64,000 nucleotides of DNA from Streptosporangium sp. NBC_01755 (GCF_035917995.1 NZ_CP109131.1:7440001-7504000), one strand, 5' to 3'. Numbered from the stretch's first letter, positions 16,702 through 25,526 are shown. A program made the numbers and translations. The notes: generated by a model not told the origin, from the letters alone.

Positions 16702-17361
16702 GTGTCAAACCTCGAGCAGATCCAGCGGGCCGCGGTGGGGCTCTTCGCGGAACGGGGCTTCGCGGCCACGGGCATCCGCGAGATCGGCCGCGCGGCCGGG
16801 CTGAACTCGGCCACGCTGTACCACTACGCGGGCGGCAAGGAGGAGCTGCTGGCAGGGATCATGCGCGCGGGCCTGGGCGAGCTCCTGCGCGCCGGGCGCG
16901 AGGCCCTGGAGCCCAGCGCGGACCCGGCCGTCCAGCTCGCCAGGCTGGTGCTCGCCCAGGTCGCGACGGAGGCGGTCAACCCGCTCACCTGCCAGGTCAC
17001 CGACCGTGAGGTGCGGGCGCTGACCGGGGACAACCATGCGGAGATCGTCGCCATGCGTGACGACTACGAGTCCATGTTCCAGCGTGTACTGGAACGGGGG
17101 GTGCGTACGGGGGCGTTCCAGATCACCGACCTGCGGGTGGCCAGGCTGGCACTTCTGGAGATGTGCAACGGGGTCGCCGTCTGGTACCGCCCCGACGGCC
17201 GGCTGTCGGTCGCCCAGCTCCAGGACCGCTTCGTCGAGCTGGCCTGCAGGCTGGTCGGCTCCCGGCTGGTCGGCCGTGCGGAGTGCGGGCCCGAGATCGT
17301 CACCGTGTCGCTCAGCTCGGAGCCCCGTGACGGGAGCGCAGGTATCGAGGCGTCGGCGTGA
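16702..17361 (+). CDS. TetR-family transcriptional regulator
   Basis: 219 aa. The helix-turn-helix is FAATGIREIGRAAGLNSATL followed by YHYAGGKEELL, standard TetR. The C-terminal ligand domain contains TCQVTDREVRALTGDNHAEI and LLEMCNGVAVWYRPDGRLS, a pattern of actinobacterial TetR proteins near fatty-acid or CoA metabolism genes. GTG 16702 is favoured over TTG 16690 because it leaves the ribosome-site-like GAGAGA upstream. It stands alone here; the palindrome before it suggests autoregulation. Confidence 0.92.
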   Translation: MSNLEQIQRAAVGLFAERGFAATGIREIGRAAGLNSATLYHYAGGKEELLAGIMRAGLGELLRAGREALEPSADPAVQLARLVLAQVATEAVNPLTCQVTDREVRALTGDNHAEIVAMRDDYESMFQRVLERGVRTGAFQITDLRVARLALLEMCNGVAVWYRPDGRLSVAQLQDRFVELACRLVGSRLVGRAECGPEIVTVSLSSEPRDGSAGIEASA

Positions 17362-17448
17362 GCGCCGGAGCTGCGGTTCACGGACACCCGCGGTGACCGG
17401 TGCCGCTCCGGCCTGCGAGGAAAGTCTTCCGGTGAGGTGGTCGGGCGG

Positions 17449-17781
17449 CTACTCGCGATGCTTCGCCGGTGACCTCTGGACCTGACCGACGGCCAGCCGG
17501 GCCGGCGGTGCCAGCGCGCGGGCGAGCACGCCGAGTGCCTCGCGGGGGCCCGCCTCCAGGTGCGACGGCTCGGGTGCGCGCTCGGCGGTGAAGTAGAGGG
17601 TCCGCTTGCCGGGGAAGTCGGAGTAGACGGCGCCGCGGGTGAGCTCGGCGCGCTCGGCGATCCTGTCGATCTTGGTGTCGCGGAAACCGTGCCCGGCGAA
17701 CTCGTCCCTGGCCGCGGCCGGCACCTTGGCACGGTTGTGCTCCTGTAGCTGAGCCCTGCTGAGCCGACCCCTCGTCCCCAT
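17449..17781 (-). pseudogene. Truncated TetR-family regulator
   Basis: 110 aa: a complete TetR DNA-binding domain (GFRDTKIDRIAERAELTRGA then VYSDFPGKRTLYF) but only about 40 residues of the ligand domain, which turns Arg/Pro-rich and stops. Family members are about 190-210 aa. ATG 17781 has AGGGGGACG upstream. It is divergent from the P450 gene with 103 nt between, the classic arrangement of a local repressor, so loss of its ligand domain may have left the P450 unregulated or super-repressed. Confidence 0.75.
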
Positions 17782-17884
17782 CGTCCCCCTGGTTCCGGCG
17801 TTGCCGCCCATCCCAATCCAAGATACCGTGACCACTCGGATGATGAGATCATCTGTTTATATCATTTGAAGTTCCGGAGGATCC

Positions 17885-19078
17885 ATGATCGACATCCCCG
17901 AGATCCACCTCGCCGACGGTGAGGTGCTACGCGACCCCTTCACCGCCTACGGGCGCGCCAGGGAGCGCTCGCCGCTGGCGCGGCTGGTGGCGCCCGGTTT
18001 CGGCCCGATGCTGGCCCTCACCCGGTACGAGGACGCCAGGGCGATGCTGGGTGATCCGCGGTTCGAGATCAACGCCGCCAGTTTCATGCGGCCCGACGTG
18101 CCCGAGGACTGCCTGCCCTACATGCGGACCATGAGCGAGATGGACGGGCCGGAGCACACACGGCTGCGCAGGCTGGTCTCGCCCGCGTTCAGCGCGCGCC
18201 GCGCCGCCGAGTTCCGGCCGCGGATCGAGCCGATCGTCGAGAACCTGCTCGACGGCCTGCAGGCCCACGCCGAGCACGGCCCGGTGGACCTGCTGCGGCA
18301 CTTCGCGAGACCACTGCCGATGGACGTCATCTGCGAGCTGGTCGGCATTCCCGAGACCGACCGCCCGCAGTGGCGCGAGTACGGTGTCACCGTCGTCACG
18401 GGCGCGGGCCAGAGCTTCGCCGAGGCCATACCCGGCATCATGCGAGGTGCCAAGGCGGCGGTCGCGCGCCGGCGCGACGAGGCCGGTGACGACCTGCTCT
18501 CAGACCTCATCCGCGCCCAGGCGGAAGACGGGGACAAGCTCGGTGACACCGAACTGGTCACCCTGGTCTGGCATCTCGTCCTCGCGGGGCAGACGCCCAC
18601 CAACCTCATCGCCAACGCCGTGGACGTCCTGCTCTCCCACCCCGACCAGCTCGCCGTGCTGCGCGAGGATCCCACCCTCATGCCACGCGCCGTCGAGGAG
18701 CTGACTCGCTGGTGCGGTCCGACGCTGCTGTCGATACCCCGCTACGCGCGCCAGGACGTCGAGCTCTGCGGCACGCTGGTGCGCAAGGGCGAACCCGTCA
18801 CCGCCGCGATCGCCGCCGCCAACCGCGACCCGCGCGCGTTCGCCGACCCCGACCGGCTCGACGTCGGCCGGGCCGCGGCATCGCCCGGACATCTCGGGTT
18901 CTCCCACGGGCCACACTTCTGCCTGGGAGCCTCGCTGGCCCGCGTACAGACGGAGGTCGCGCTCGCGGCACTGCTGCGCCGCTTCCCGGACCTGGTTCTC
19001 GCCGCCTCGCCACAGGACGCGGGACGTGCCCCAGACCCCGGCACCTGGCGTCTGGCGTCACTGCCCGTGCTCCTCTGA
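17885..19078 (+). CDS. Cytochrome P450
   Basis: 397 aa soluble bacterial P450 that uses haem-bound oxygen to hydroxylate a small substrate. The haem-thiolate loop is FSHGPHFCLGASLARVQ with Cys346; the usual FGxGxHxC Phe-Gly start is FS here. The I-helix reads VLAGQTPTN instead of the usual AGxxT with its acid-alcohol pair, so oxygen activation may be atypical. ExxR is present as EELTR. GGAGG lies 4 nt before ATG 17885. No ferredoxin gene is adjacent. Substrate unknown. Confidence 0.95.
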   Translation: MIDIPEIHLADGEVLRDPFTAYGRARERSPLARLVAPGFGPMLALTRYEDARAMLGDPRFEINAASFMRPDVPEDCLPYMRTMSEMDGPEHTRLRRLVSPAFSARRAAEFRPRIEPIVENLLDGLQAHAEHGPVDLLRHFARPLPMDVICELVGIPETDRPQWREYGVTVVTGAGQSFAEAIPGIMRGAKAAVARRRDEAGDDLLSDLIRAQAEDGDKLGDTELVTLVWHLVLAGQTPTNLIANAVDVLLSHPDQLAVLREDPTLMPRAVEELTRWCGPTLLSIPRYARQDVELCGTLVRKGEPVTAAIAAANRDPRAFADPDRLDVGRAAASPGHLGFSHGPHFCLGASLARVQTEVALAALLRRFPDLVLAASPQDAGRAPDPGTWRLASLPVLL

Positions 19079-19144
19079 TGGCCGGACCCGGCCCGATCCT
19101 CCCGCGTTCCGGCACGCTCAACCGTTGAGGGGACGTGTCAAGCG

Positions 19145-19179
19145 GAGGTCGGTATCCGAACGGCGCGGGTACCGACCTC
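19145..19179. terminator. Bidirectional hairpin between convergent P450 and methyltransferase genes
   Basis: Arms GAGGTCGGTATCC (19145-19157) and GGGTACCGACCTC (19167-19179) pair over 13 bp with one wobble; loop of 9 nt. Lies between the two stop codons. Confidence 0.75.
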
Positions 19180-19189
19180 GCCCAGGTCA

Positions 19190-20008
19190 TCAGCTCAGGG
19201 GACGGGGGGTGAGCCCGGTGCCGACGATGACCGTGGCGTCCAGCTCGTCGGAACCGGCCACACGCGGGATCAGCCCGTTGCGGGTGAAGGCCTCGACGGT
19301 CAGCGGCGCCTGACGCTCGCCCGTCTCGACCAGCAGGTGGCCGCCCGGCGCCAGCCACAGCGGCGCCGCGGCGGCCAGGCGCCGCACGACGTCAAGGCCG
19401 TCTTCGCCACCGTCGAGCGCCACCCGCGGTTCGTGGACGCGGGCTTCGGCGGGCAGCAGCCCGATCGCCTCGGTGGGTACGTAGGGCGCGCTGGCGACCA
19501 GGAGGTCGACACGCCCCCGCAGCGTGCCGGGCAGCGGCTCGTAGAGGTCACCTGCGTACACCTGACCGTCGGCGGCGACATTGCGGCGGGCGCACCGCAC
19601 CGCGGCGGGGTCGATGTCGACGGCGTGCAACTCGACCCGCTCCAGGGCCGCGGCCAGCGCGGCGCCCACCGCGCCCGAGCCGCAGCACAGGTCGACGACG
19701 ACCTGCGGCCGGATGAGGGCCTGGCGCTCTCGGACGGCGACGGCCTGGTGGACGAGGAACTCGGTACGCCGTCGGGGGACGAAGACTCCGGGGTCCACGG
19801 CTATCCGCAGTCCGCAGAACTCCGCCCAGCCGAGGACGTGTTCGAGGGGCAGGCCGGCGACTCGGCGGTCCACCATGGCGGCGAGATCGGACGGAGTCCG
19901 TGCCGTGGAGAGGAGCAGGTGCGCCTCGTCCTCGGCGAACACGCAACCGGCGGCCCGGAGCCTGGTGACGATGACGGAGCGATGGCAAGGGGACAGGGAA
20001 AACGACAC
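19190..20008 (-). CDS. PrmC/HemK-like N5-glutamine methyltransferase family protein
   Basis: 272 aa. The SAM-binding motif is VVDLCCGSGAVGAAL, and the N-terminal helical region with RRVAGLPLEHVLGWAEF and FVPRRRTEFLV matches the HemK/PrmC group that methylates the GGQ glutamine of release factors. The catalytic NPPY motif, usually NAPY in actinobacterial homologues of this subgroup, reads SAPY here (VASAPYVPTEAIG), removing the Asn that binds the target amide. So a different target or weak activity is possible. GTG 20008 has AAAGG 5 nt upstream, and that site is inside a predicted hairpin (see leader). Confidence 0.88.
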   Translation of the reverse strand: MSFSLSPCHRSVIVTRLRAAGCVFAEDEAHLLLSTARTPSDLAAMVDRRVAGLPLEHVLGWAEFCGLRIAVDPGVFVPRRRTEFLVHQAVAVRERQALIRPQVVVDLCCGSGAVGAALAAALERVELHAVDIDPAAVRCARRNVAADGQVYAGDLYEPLPGTLRGRVDLLVASAPYVPTEAIGLLPAEARVHEPRVALDGGEDGLDVVRRLAAAAPLWLAPGGHLLVETGERQAPLTVEAFTRNGLIPRVAGSDELDATVIVGTGLTPRPLS

Positions 20009-20013
20009 GAGAG

Positions 20014-20089
20014 CCTTTCGGGATGCCGAAGGGTGCTCTCCCGGTCACCTATGCCCGGTGAACCGCACGGTCGTGAGATGAGAGCACCC
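20014..20089 (-). promoter_or_regulatory. Structured 5' leader that can hide the ribosome site of the PrmC-like gene
   Basis: Read on the minus strand: a 10-bp stem GGGTGCTCTC / GAGAGCACCC (20089-20080 with 20040-20031) encloses two small hairpins, one with TCACC/GGTGA arms. Immediately after comes CCTTCGG / CCGAAAGG (20032-20026 with 20021-20014), whose distal arm contains the AAAGG ribosome site. The two outer stems share two bases, so they compete. This is the geometry of a translational switch. I cannot assign it to a known riboswitch class. The remaining DNA to 20400 shows no gene. Confidence 0.5.
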
Positions 20090-20400
20090 GACCTGACACA
20101 GCGGTAATGGGTCTCACCTCCTCGATAGGTCCATTGCTGGAGAGGGCAACATTATCCGAGCCGGACCGCGACGCAAACACATTATGTTGAGCCGGAACAG
20201 CGGGGGCGCGGATCCCGACGCCCGCGTGTCGCCGCGACGACCGATTCCGGCGAGACGCCGGACCACCGACCACGTCAGGACCTCGCCCGCGGGCTGCCTC
20301 GGCCGGCGTGGCCACAGCCGCGAGTTGCGGGGAGGCGCGGACCTCGCCGTGGGCGCCGGTGCTCGGGACGCACAGGGGTGGTACGGGGGTTGGTGCGAGG

Positions 20401-21309
20401 TCAGGAGGATGCCGGCACGGCGGTCTCCTCCGTGGCAGGGGAGGTGCCGCGGGCCGAGCTCGCCAGGATGCCCCAGAGGGCGCCGGCCAGCACCACCGCG
20501 CCCCCCGAGAGCTGCTGCCAGGTCAGGGTCCCGCCCAGCAGCAGCCAGGTGGCGAGCACCGTCACGACGGGCTCCAGCATGCTGAGGATCGACGCGCGCA
20601 CCGGGCCGAGCGTCGTGGCCCCGACGAAGAACAGGGCGATCGCGAGCACCGTCGACACCAGCGCCACCGCCGTCACCCAGACCCAGCCCGCCGGCGCGAA
20701 GCCGAGGTCCAGCCCGCCGGATGCCAGCCCGAGCAGCGCGAACGAGCCCGTGGCGAACATCGACAGGTAGGCCGTGGTGACCGCGGGAGACAGCGAGGCG
20801 GAGACCCGGCTGCCCACGATGATGTAGAGGGCGTAGGCCACGGCGGCCCCGGCCGCCGCGAGCAGGCCGGGAACGTCGAGGCCGGTGTCCAGGCGGCCCA
20901 CCACCAGGGTCAGCCCGGCCAGTGAAACCAGGATCGGCCCGGCGACGGTCCAGCTCATGCGGGTGCGCTCCACCATCGCCGACAGGATCGACACGAGCGC
21001 CGGATACAGGTACAGCAGCAGCACGGCGAGAGCCGGTGAGATGCGCTGGACCGCTGTGAAGTACAGCAGCGACTGGGCCGCGTACATGCCGCCGCCCAGC
21101 AGTGCGAGGGTCGCCCACTGCCGTCCGGTCAGCCGCCCGAGCCTGCAGCGCACTCCCAGCCATCCGAGGAACACCGCCGCCGCGATCGCGAACCTCAGCA
21201 TGAGGAGCGTCGTCACCGACATCCCCGTGCCGTACGCGAAGGAGGCGAAGACGGGCATGAGCCCGAACGCCGCCGCCGAAACCAGGGTCGCCGCCACCCC
21301 TCGCCGCAT
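20401..21309 (-). CDS. EamA/DMT-family transporter
   Basis: 302 aa with about ten hydrophobic segments arranged as two EamA repeats, the second ending near GGTLTWQQLSGGAVVLAGAL, a hallmark of this family. Drug/metabolite transporters export amino acids, purines or small metabolites across the inner membrane. ATG 21309 lies 10 nt after GGAGG; GTG codons at 21321, 21318 and 21312 are alternatives. Monocistronic. Substrate not predictable. Confidence 0.9.
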   Translation of the reverse strand: MRRGVAATLVSAAAFGLMPVFASFAYGTGMSVTTLLMLRFAIAAAVFLGWLGVRCRLGRLTGRQWATLALLGGGMYAAQSLLYFTAVQRISPALAVLLLYLYPALVSILSAMVERTRMSWTVAGPILVSLAGLTLVVGRLDTGLDVPGLLAAAGAAVAYALYIIVGSRVSASLSPAVTTAYLSMFATGSFALLGLASGGLDLGFAPAGWVWVTAVALVSTVLAIALFFVGATTLGPVRASILSMLEPVVTVLATWLLLGGTLTWQQLSGGAVVLAGALWGILASSARGTSPATEETAVPASS

Positions 21310-21582
21310 CACCGTCACCACCTCCGGCGATCATTGTGACCTATGGGATTTAATGCACGTTATCGGGTACCTTCGGCGGCTGGACGGTCCTGCCGTGCGG
21401 CGCCCTGAGCGGCGATGACGGTGATCGTGACGTGATCGCGCTAGCCTGGGAAGGGCCGGGGATCCGCGCCGGTGCGGCTTGCCCGCCCCGGAAACGCGGC
21501 ACCCCGTCGCCGCCAACGGTCCCTACTCGTGACAGGTCGTGTCCGCGGTCACGCCGGGCAGCCACCACGCGTAGGGAGAGGC

Positions 21583-22077
21583 ATGCGCTCGAAACAGACG
21601 AGGTTCGAGACAGTGACCGAGCCCGTCGACCCCGGCGTTGACCCCGGCGTCGATTCCCCCGAGCCGAGCCGTTCGCACCACGGTGTCCTGGCGGCGATCG
21701 CCGCCGGCGGTGCGATCGGCGCGGGCGCCCGTTACGGCGCCGCCCTGCTGTGGCCGACCGCGGCCGGCTCCTTCCCGTGGACCACGTTCTGCGTCAACGT
21801 GGCGGGCTGCCTGCTGATCGGGGTCCTGCTGGTGGCGCTGACCGAGGTGTGGACGGCACCGGCCTGGGTGCGGCCGTTCCTCGCCACCGGAGTGCTGGGC
21901 GGGTTCACCACCTTCTCCACCTACTGCCTGGACATCGAGCGCCTGGTCTCCGGCGGCAGGACCGGCCTGGCGCTCGGCTACCTGGCGGCGACGGTCCTGG
22001 CGGCCCTGGCCGCGGTGGTCACCGGCGCGTGGACCACCCGCCGGCTCCTGGTGAGGGCAGCGAGGAGAGCACGATGA
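21583..22077 (+). CDS. crcB: Fluoride channel subunit CrcB/Fluc, first copy
   Basis: 164 aa with four membrane helices and an N-terminal hydrophilic extension (about 40 residues rich in Pro/Val/Asp). Signature segments are [27 protein letters not shown] and [13 protein letters not shown], the last carrying the pore Phe box and polar track. Fluc subunits dimerise to export fluoride. ATG 21583 with AGGGAGAG upstream. It overlaps the DUF190 gene as ATGA. No fluoride (crcB) riboswitch could be recognised upstream. Confidence 0.93.
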   Translation: MRSKQTRFETVTEPVDPGVDPGVDSPEPSRSHHGVLAAIAAGGAIGAGARYGAALLWPTAAGSFPWTTFCVNVAGCLLIGVLLVALTEVWTAPAWVRPFLATGVLGGFTTFSTYCLDIERLVSGGRTGLALGYLAATVLAALAAVVTGAWTTRRLLVRAARRAR

Positions 22078-22415
22078 TCCCGCCTGAACGGGCGCTGCGG
22101 TTGACGATCTTCGTCGACGACACCGACACCTGGCATCACCGCCCCCTGTACAGCGAGATCGTGCATCGCGCCCATGCCGCCGGGCTGGCCGGGGCATCGG
22201 TCTTCCACGGTGTGGAGGGTTTCGGAGCCGGCTCGATCGTGCACACCACCCGGTTGCTGTCGATGACCGACGACCTGCCGGTGAGCATCGTGATCATCGA
22301 TACCGAGGAGCGGATCCGCGCCTTCCTGCCCCGGCTGGACGACCTGCTCACCGAGAGCCTGGCCGTTCTGGACGAGGTCGAGGTCGTTCGCCCCCACCGC
22401 GGGCGGGCGAAGTGA
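22074..22415 (+). CDS. DUF190 protein, fluoride-operon companion
   Basis: 113 aa cytosolic ferredoxin-fold protein of the DUF190 family, with [35 protein letters not shown] and a C-terminal [18 protein letters not shown]190 genes are commonly interleaved with crcB pairs, and a PII-like regulatory or ligand-binding role is suggested by fold. Here it overlaps both crcB genes by 4 nt (ATGA and GTGA), so the three are translationally coupled. Confidence 0.9.
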   Translation: MIPPERALRLTIFVDDTDTWHHRPLYSEIVHRAHAAGLAGASVFHGVEGFGAGSIVHTTRLLSMTDDLPVSIVIIDTEERIRAFLPRLDDLLTESLAVLDEVEVVRPHRGRAK

Positions 22416-22786
22416 ACTGGCTGCTGGTGCTGCTCGGCGGCGCGGTCGGCGCGCCGTTGCGCTATCTGACCGACCGGGCCGTGCAGGCACGCCACGACAC
22501 GGTCTTCCCCTGGGGCACCTTCGCGGTCAACGTGGCCGGTTCGCTGATCCTGGGCATCCTGACCGGGGCCGTGCTGTCCGGGGCGGCGGGCACCGGCGTG
22601 CAGTTGCTGCTGGGTACCGGCTTCTGCGGGGCGCTGACCACGTACTCGACGTTCTCCTACGAGACGCTGCGGCTGGCCGAGGCCGGCGCGATGCTCCTCG
22701 CCGTCGCCAACGTCGTCGCCTCGATCGTCGCAGGCCTGGGAGCCGTGTTCGCCGGTCTCACCCTCGCCCAGGCGATCTTCGGGTGA
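22412..22786 (+). CDS. crcB: Fluoride channel subunit CrcB/Fluc, second copy
   Basis: 124 aa, four helices, no extension. It carries [30 protein letters not shown] and [19 protein letters not shown]. Tandem crcB pairs usually build a heterodimeric antiparallel channel. GTG 22412 overlaps the DUF190 stop (GTGA). The last 24 nt of the coding region are the left arm of a 19-bp inverted repeat with DNA just after the stop codon. Confidence 0.93.
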   Translation: MNWLLVLLGGAVGAPLRYLTDRAVQARHDTVFPWGTFAVNVAGSLILGILTGAVLSGAAGTGVQLLLGTGFCGALTTYSTFSYETLRLAEAGAMLLAVANVVASIVAGLGAVFAGLTLAQAIFG

Positions 22787-22815
22787 GCCTCTCGCGCGAA
22801 GATCGCCTGGGCGAG
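22763..22815. terminator. 19-bp perfect inverted repeat spanning the crcB stop codon
   Basis: CTCGCCCAGGCGATCTTCG (22763-22781) and its exact reverse complement (22797-22815), loop of 15 nt containing the TGA. No T-run follows. The loop segment GAGCCTCTCGCG is itself repeated directly after the second arm (22813-22824), which looks like an inverted duplication of the gene end rather than an evolved terminator, though it can fold as one. Confidence 0.75.
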
Positions 22816-22931
22816 CCTCTCGCGTGAAGAGCCGGGAAACTTCGTGCGGGTGGCCCCATCGACGGCCGGGTCTTCGAGAGCGGCGCCAGAACCGGTGGCG
22901 GGTGGACGTGGCTCACTCCCTGTCGAAGGGT

Positions 22932-23287
22932 TGGGCCACGTCGTCCCGCTGCGGGAGCTGGGCGCCGCCAGCGGGGCCATCACCTTCTTCCGCTCGCTGG
23001 GCGGCACCATCGGAGTCTCGGTGCTGGGCGCGGTCCTGGCCAACCGGGTGGCCACCGGTATCGCCGAGGGCTTCGCGAAGGCGGGCACCCGGCCATCCGG
23101 CTCCGGAGGCAGCACCCTCAACCTTGAGGCGCTGCCCGAAGCCGCGAGGACCGTCGTGCGCGCGGCGTACGGCGACGCCACCGGGCACATCTTCCTGATC
23201 TCCGCCGCGATCGCCGCGGTGGGCGTCGTCGCGGTGCTCTTCCTCAAGCCGACCAAGCTGCGCGACAGCCTGGACCTACCGGACTGA
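22932..23287 (+). pseudogene. C-terminal fragment of a DHA2-type MFS drug exporter
   Basis: About 115 residues starting VVPLRELGAASGAITFFRSL, then GGTIGVSVLGAVLANRVATG and ending IFLISAAIAAVGVVAVLFLK plus PTKLRDSLDL. This is the last quarter (TM12-TM14) of EmrB/QacA-like 14-helix exporters; the first 350 residues are absent. Upstream DNA back to the crcB repeat has no matching sequence. Confidence 0.85.
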
Positions 23288-23443
23288 TCCGCGGCTGCCG
23301 GGGCTGCGCCTGGCCACCCCGGTGAGTGAGGCCCTCCCGGCACCCGGCACCTCCCGGCAGGGCGGTACGGCGCGGATTGTTGCGCGCGGAGATGATGTCG
23401 GTGGATGCGAGGGATTGTTGTCATTCGAGCCGTCCTCAGTGGT

Positions 23444-23893
23444 CTATTCCGGGACGGTGTACTCGACCGCCGGCGCCTCGATGTATTCGTCGAGCTCAGG
23501 GAGGTTGACAACGATCGGGTCCACGCCGGACCGCACAACTGTCCAGACCGTCTCGTACTCGGCGGAGGCATTGATCTCCTGGTGAATGACATGGGCGGTG
23601 ACGAACACGAAGTCACCGCGTCCCGCTTCCGCCACGTTCTCCAGCCGGTCCTCCCACCGGTACCGGGCCGTGCCGCTGATGACGTACAGGACGGTTTCCT
23701 GCTCCCCGTGATGGTGCGCTCCGGTTGCCGCGCCGGGTTTGACCGTGCTCAGGAACGCCGAAAGATGTGCTGCGTCCGGGTTCCGGGCATCGAAGGCCAC
23801 TTCGCGGATCAGTCCAGGAGTCTGCGTCGTGTTTCTGTCGAGGGCTTCGCGGTGGACGACCCTGACCTGCTTGCTGCGGGGAATGTCACTCAT
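23444..23893 (-). CDS. Single-domain cupin protein
   Basis: 149 aa beta-barrel protein. The metal-binding cupin motif 1 is GAHHHGEQETVLYVISGTAR and motif 2 includes GDFVFVTAHVIHQEI; an Asn follows in place of other ligands. Such proteins are dioxygenases, isomerases or sugar/signal-binding proteins. ATG 23893 with GAAAGGG upstream. The downstream neighbour is a broken alcohol dehydrogenase on the same strand, 137 nt upstream of it. No specific function can be assigned. Confidence 0.88.
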   Translation of the reverse strand: MSDIPRSKQVRVVHREALDRNTTQTPGLIREVAFDARNPDAAHLSAFLSTVKPGAATGAHHHGEQETVLYVISGTARYRWEDRLENVAEAGRGDFVFVTAHVIHQEINASAEYETVWTVVRSGVDPIVVNLPELDEYIEAPAVEYTVPE

Positions 23894-24030
23894 GATTGCC
23901 CTTTCTCTAGCGCCAAGAAGCGATCACCCATGAGGGAGAGTGCCGCCCTCGTCAGCGGGCTCGGCACCGCCTGCGGGATCACCTCCCGCCCCGGCTCCAC
24001 CATCACCGTCCACCCCCGATGCGCCGGCTG

Positions 24031-24654
24031 TCACGGCCGCAGGACGGCCTTGATGACTCCGTCGACGCGCTGGTCGAAGGCCCGGAACAAGATGCTCCCG
24101 GCGCCGAACACCGCGACCGTCGCGCCCGCGGTCACCTGCGCCAACTCGGTCGCATGCCATCCGGTCACGAATGCGTCGGCCAGCAACACCAGATCGTCTT
24201 CACGATCGTCGCCCGGTTCCCCGGGCACCGGGATGCAGTTGGCGTCGGCGAAGGGCACCCTCGGCAGCTCGGCCTGCGCGCCGCGGTAAGGCCCCATGCC
24301 CGCGTAACCGTACGCCGCGCCGAAGCCGCCCGGGCGCACCCGCAGGCAGGCGGCCGACAGTCCCCGAGCGCAGTTGACGCACACTCCGCAGTACACGTGG
24401 GTCGGGATCACCACCCGGTCCCCGGGTTTGACCATCTCGACCGCGGAACCGGCCTGCTCGATGACGCCGAGAGGCTCGTGCCCCAGGATCAGGCCGGGCG
24501 TGGCTCCCGTGCGCCCGTCGTACATGTGCAGGTCGGTCCCACAGATCGCGCTCGAGCTGATCCGGACGACGACGTCTTCGGGTTCCTCGAGCACCGCGTC
24601 GGGGACGTCCTCGACCGCGACCGAGCGGGTGCCGGCGAAGACGACGGCCTTCAT
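24031..24654 (-). pseudogene. Zinc alcohol dehydrogenase with most of its Rossmann domain deleted in frame
   Basis: 207 aa where the family has about 350-390. The catalytic domain is intact: ICGTDLHMYDG (zinc Cys), GHEPLGVIEQAG and the structural zinc Cys cluster YCGVCVNCARGLSAAC. After GATVAVFGAG, the start of the NAD-binding fold, the sequence jumps to SILFRAFDQRVDGVIKAVLR P, which is the extreme C-terminus of formaldehyde-dehydrogenase-like enzymes. The join keeps frame and preserves both ends. Without the nucleotide-binding domain it cannot be an active dehydrogenase. Confidence 0.85.
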
Positions 24655-24750
24655 ATCGGCTGCCCAGTGCCAGTGCTCATCCGTACCCCCGTCTCTCATC
24701 CGGCGACCGGCGGCCGCACTACACGCACCGCCCCCGTCATGCGCCCAGTT

Positions 24751-24780
24751 TTGACATAAATCAACATAAATCAACATAAA
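24751..24780. promoter_or_regulatory. Three tandem 10-bp repeats (TCAACATAAA)
   Basis: TTGACATAAA, TCAACATAAA and TCAACATAAA lie head to tail with no gap, about 100 nt upstream of the alcohol dehydrogenase remnant. A period of one helical turn puts all copies on one face of the DNA, as in operators for cooperatively binding regulators. The first copy also contains TTGACA, a -35-like hexamer on the plus strand. Confidence 0.6.
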
Positions 24781-24857
24781 CGTACTCGCTCGCTGGCCGC
24801 CCACGCGTACTCCGACGTAATTAGCGGGGAGATCCTGCCTCTCTCCCGCGACGAACA

Positions 24858-25526
24858 ATGGACGCCGGCCGATTCCAACGCTGCTCGCCTGGCTCGTTCA
24901 TGCCGCATGCGGTCTATCTGCACTCCGCGCTGGTCCAGGGCCGCGGGATGTCGGCCGATGCCGTCCGCAGGCAGCCCGGGCTCGTACGTCGCGCACTGCG
25001 CCTCGACTGCGTGCTCGCCCTGGGCATCGCCACCGGCGTCAACGTGTCGATGATCGCTCTGGGTGCCGGGTTCGGTGTCGCGACGGGCGGGACGTGGACC
25101 GGCGACCTTATCGACGCACACTCCGAGCTGGCCGGCCGGGTCGGCGGCTTCGCCGCCCTGGCGTTCGCCGTGGCACTACTGTCTTCCGGGATCTCGTCGG
25201 CCGGGGTCGGCACGTTGGCGGGGGATGTGGTCATGCACGGATTCCTCGGCTGGCGGGTGTCCCCCCACGTGCGCAGGGTCGTGACGATGGCGCCGTCCGT
25301 GCTGGCGTTGAGCATCGGCGTGCCCCTCACCGGCTTGCTGATCGCGAGCCAGGTGGTGATCTCGCTGGGGGTACCGGTGGCGTTGTTTCTCCTCGTCTGG
25401 TTCTGCCGGGACCGGGCGTTGATGGGCCCGCTCGTCAACGCCCCGCTCACCACGCGGGTCGCCGGGGTGACGGGCGCGATTGTGGCCGCGCTCGGCGTCT
25501 GCCTGCCGTTCACGCTCCTTTTCTGA
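24858..25526 (+). pseudogene. Nramp-type metal transporter, 5'-truncated
   Basis: From about 24900 the frame reads MPHAVYLHSALVQGR, the conserved TM6 metal-site signature of Nramp/MntH proteins, followed by the remaining five or six helices ending LGVCLPFTLLF. Family members have about 410 aa with TM1 carrying the other half of the Mn/Fe site (DPGN), which is missing here. The residues before MPHAVY do not continue the family. A 5' deletion is the simplest reading. Confidence 0.85.

Noticed and set aside
21342-21582. Fluoride riboswitch upstream of the crcB operon
   Set aside because: I looked for the conserved crcB-motif elements and could not identify them in this GC-rich leader; a covariance-model search would decide.
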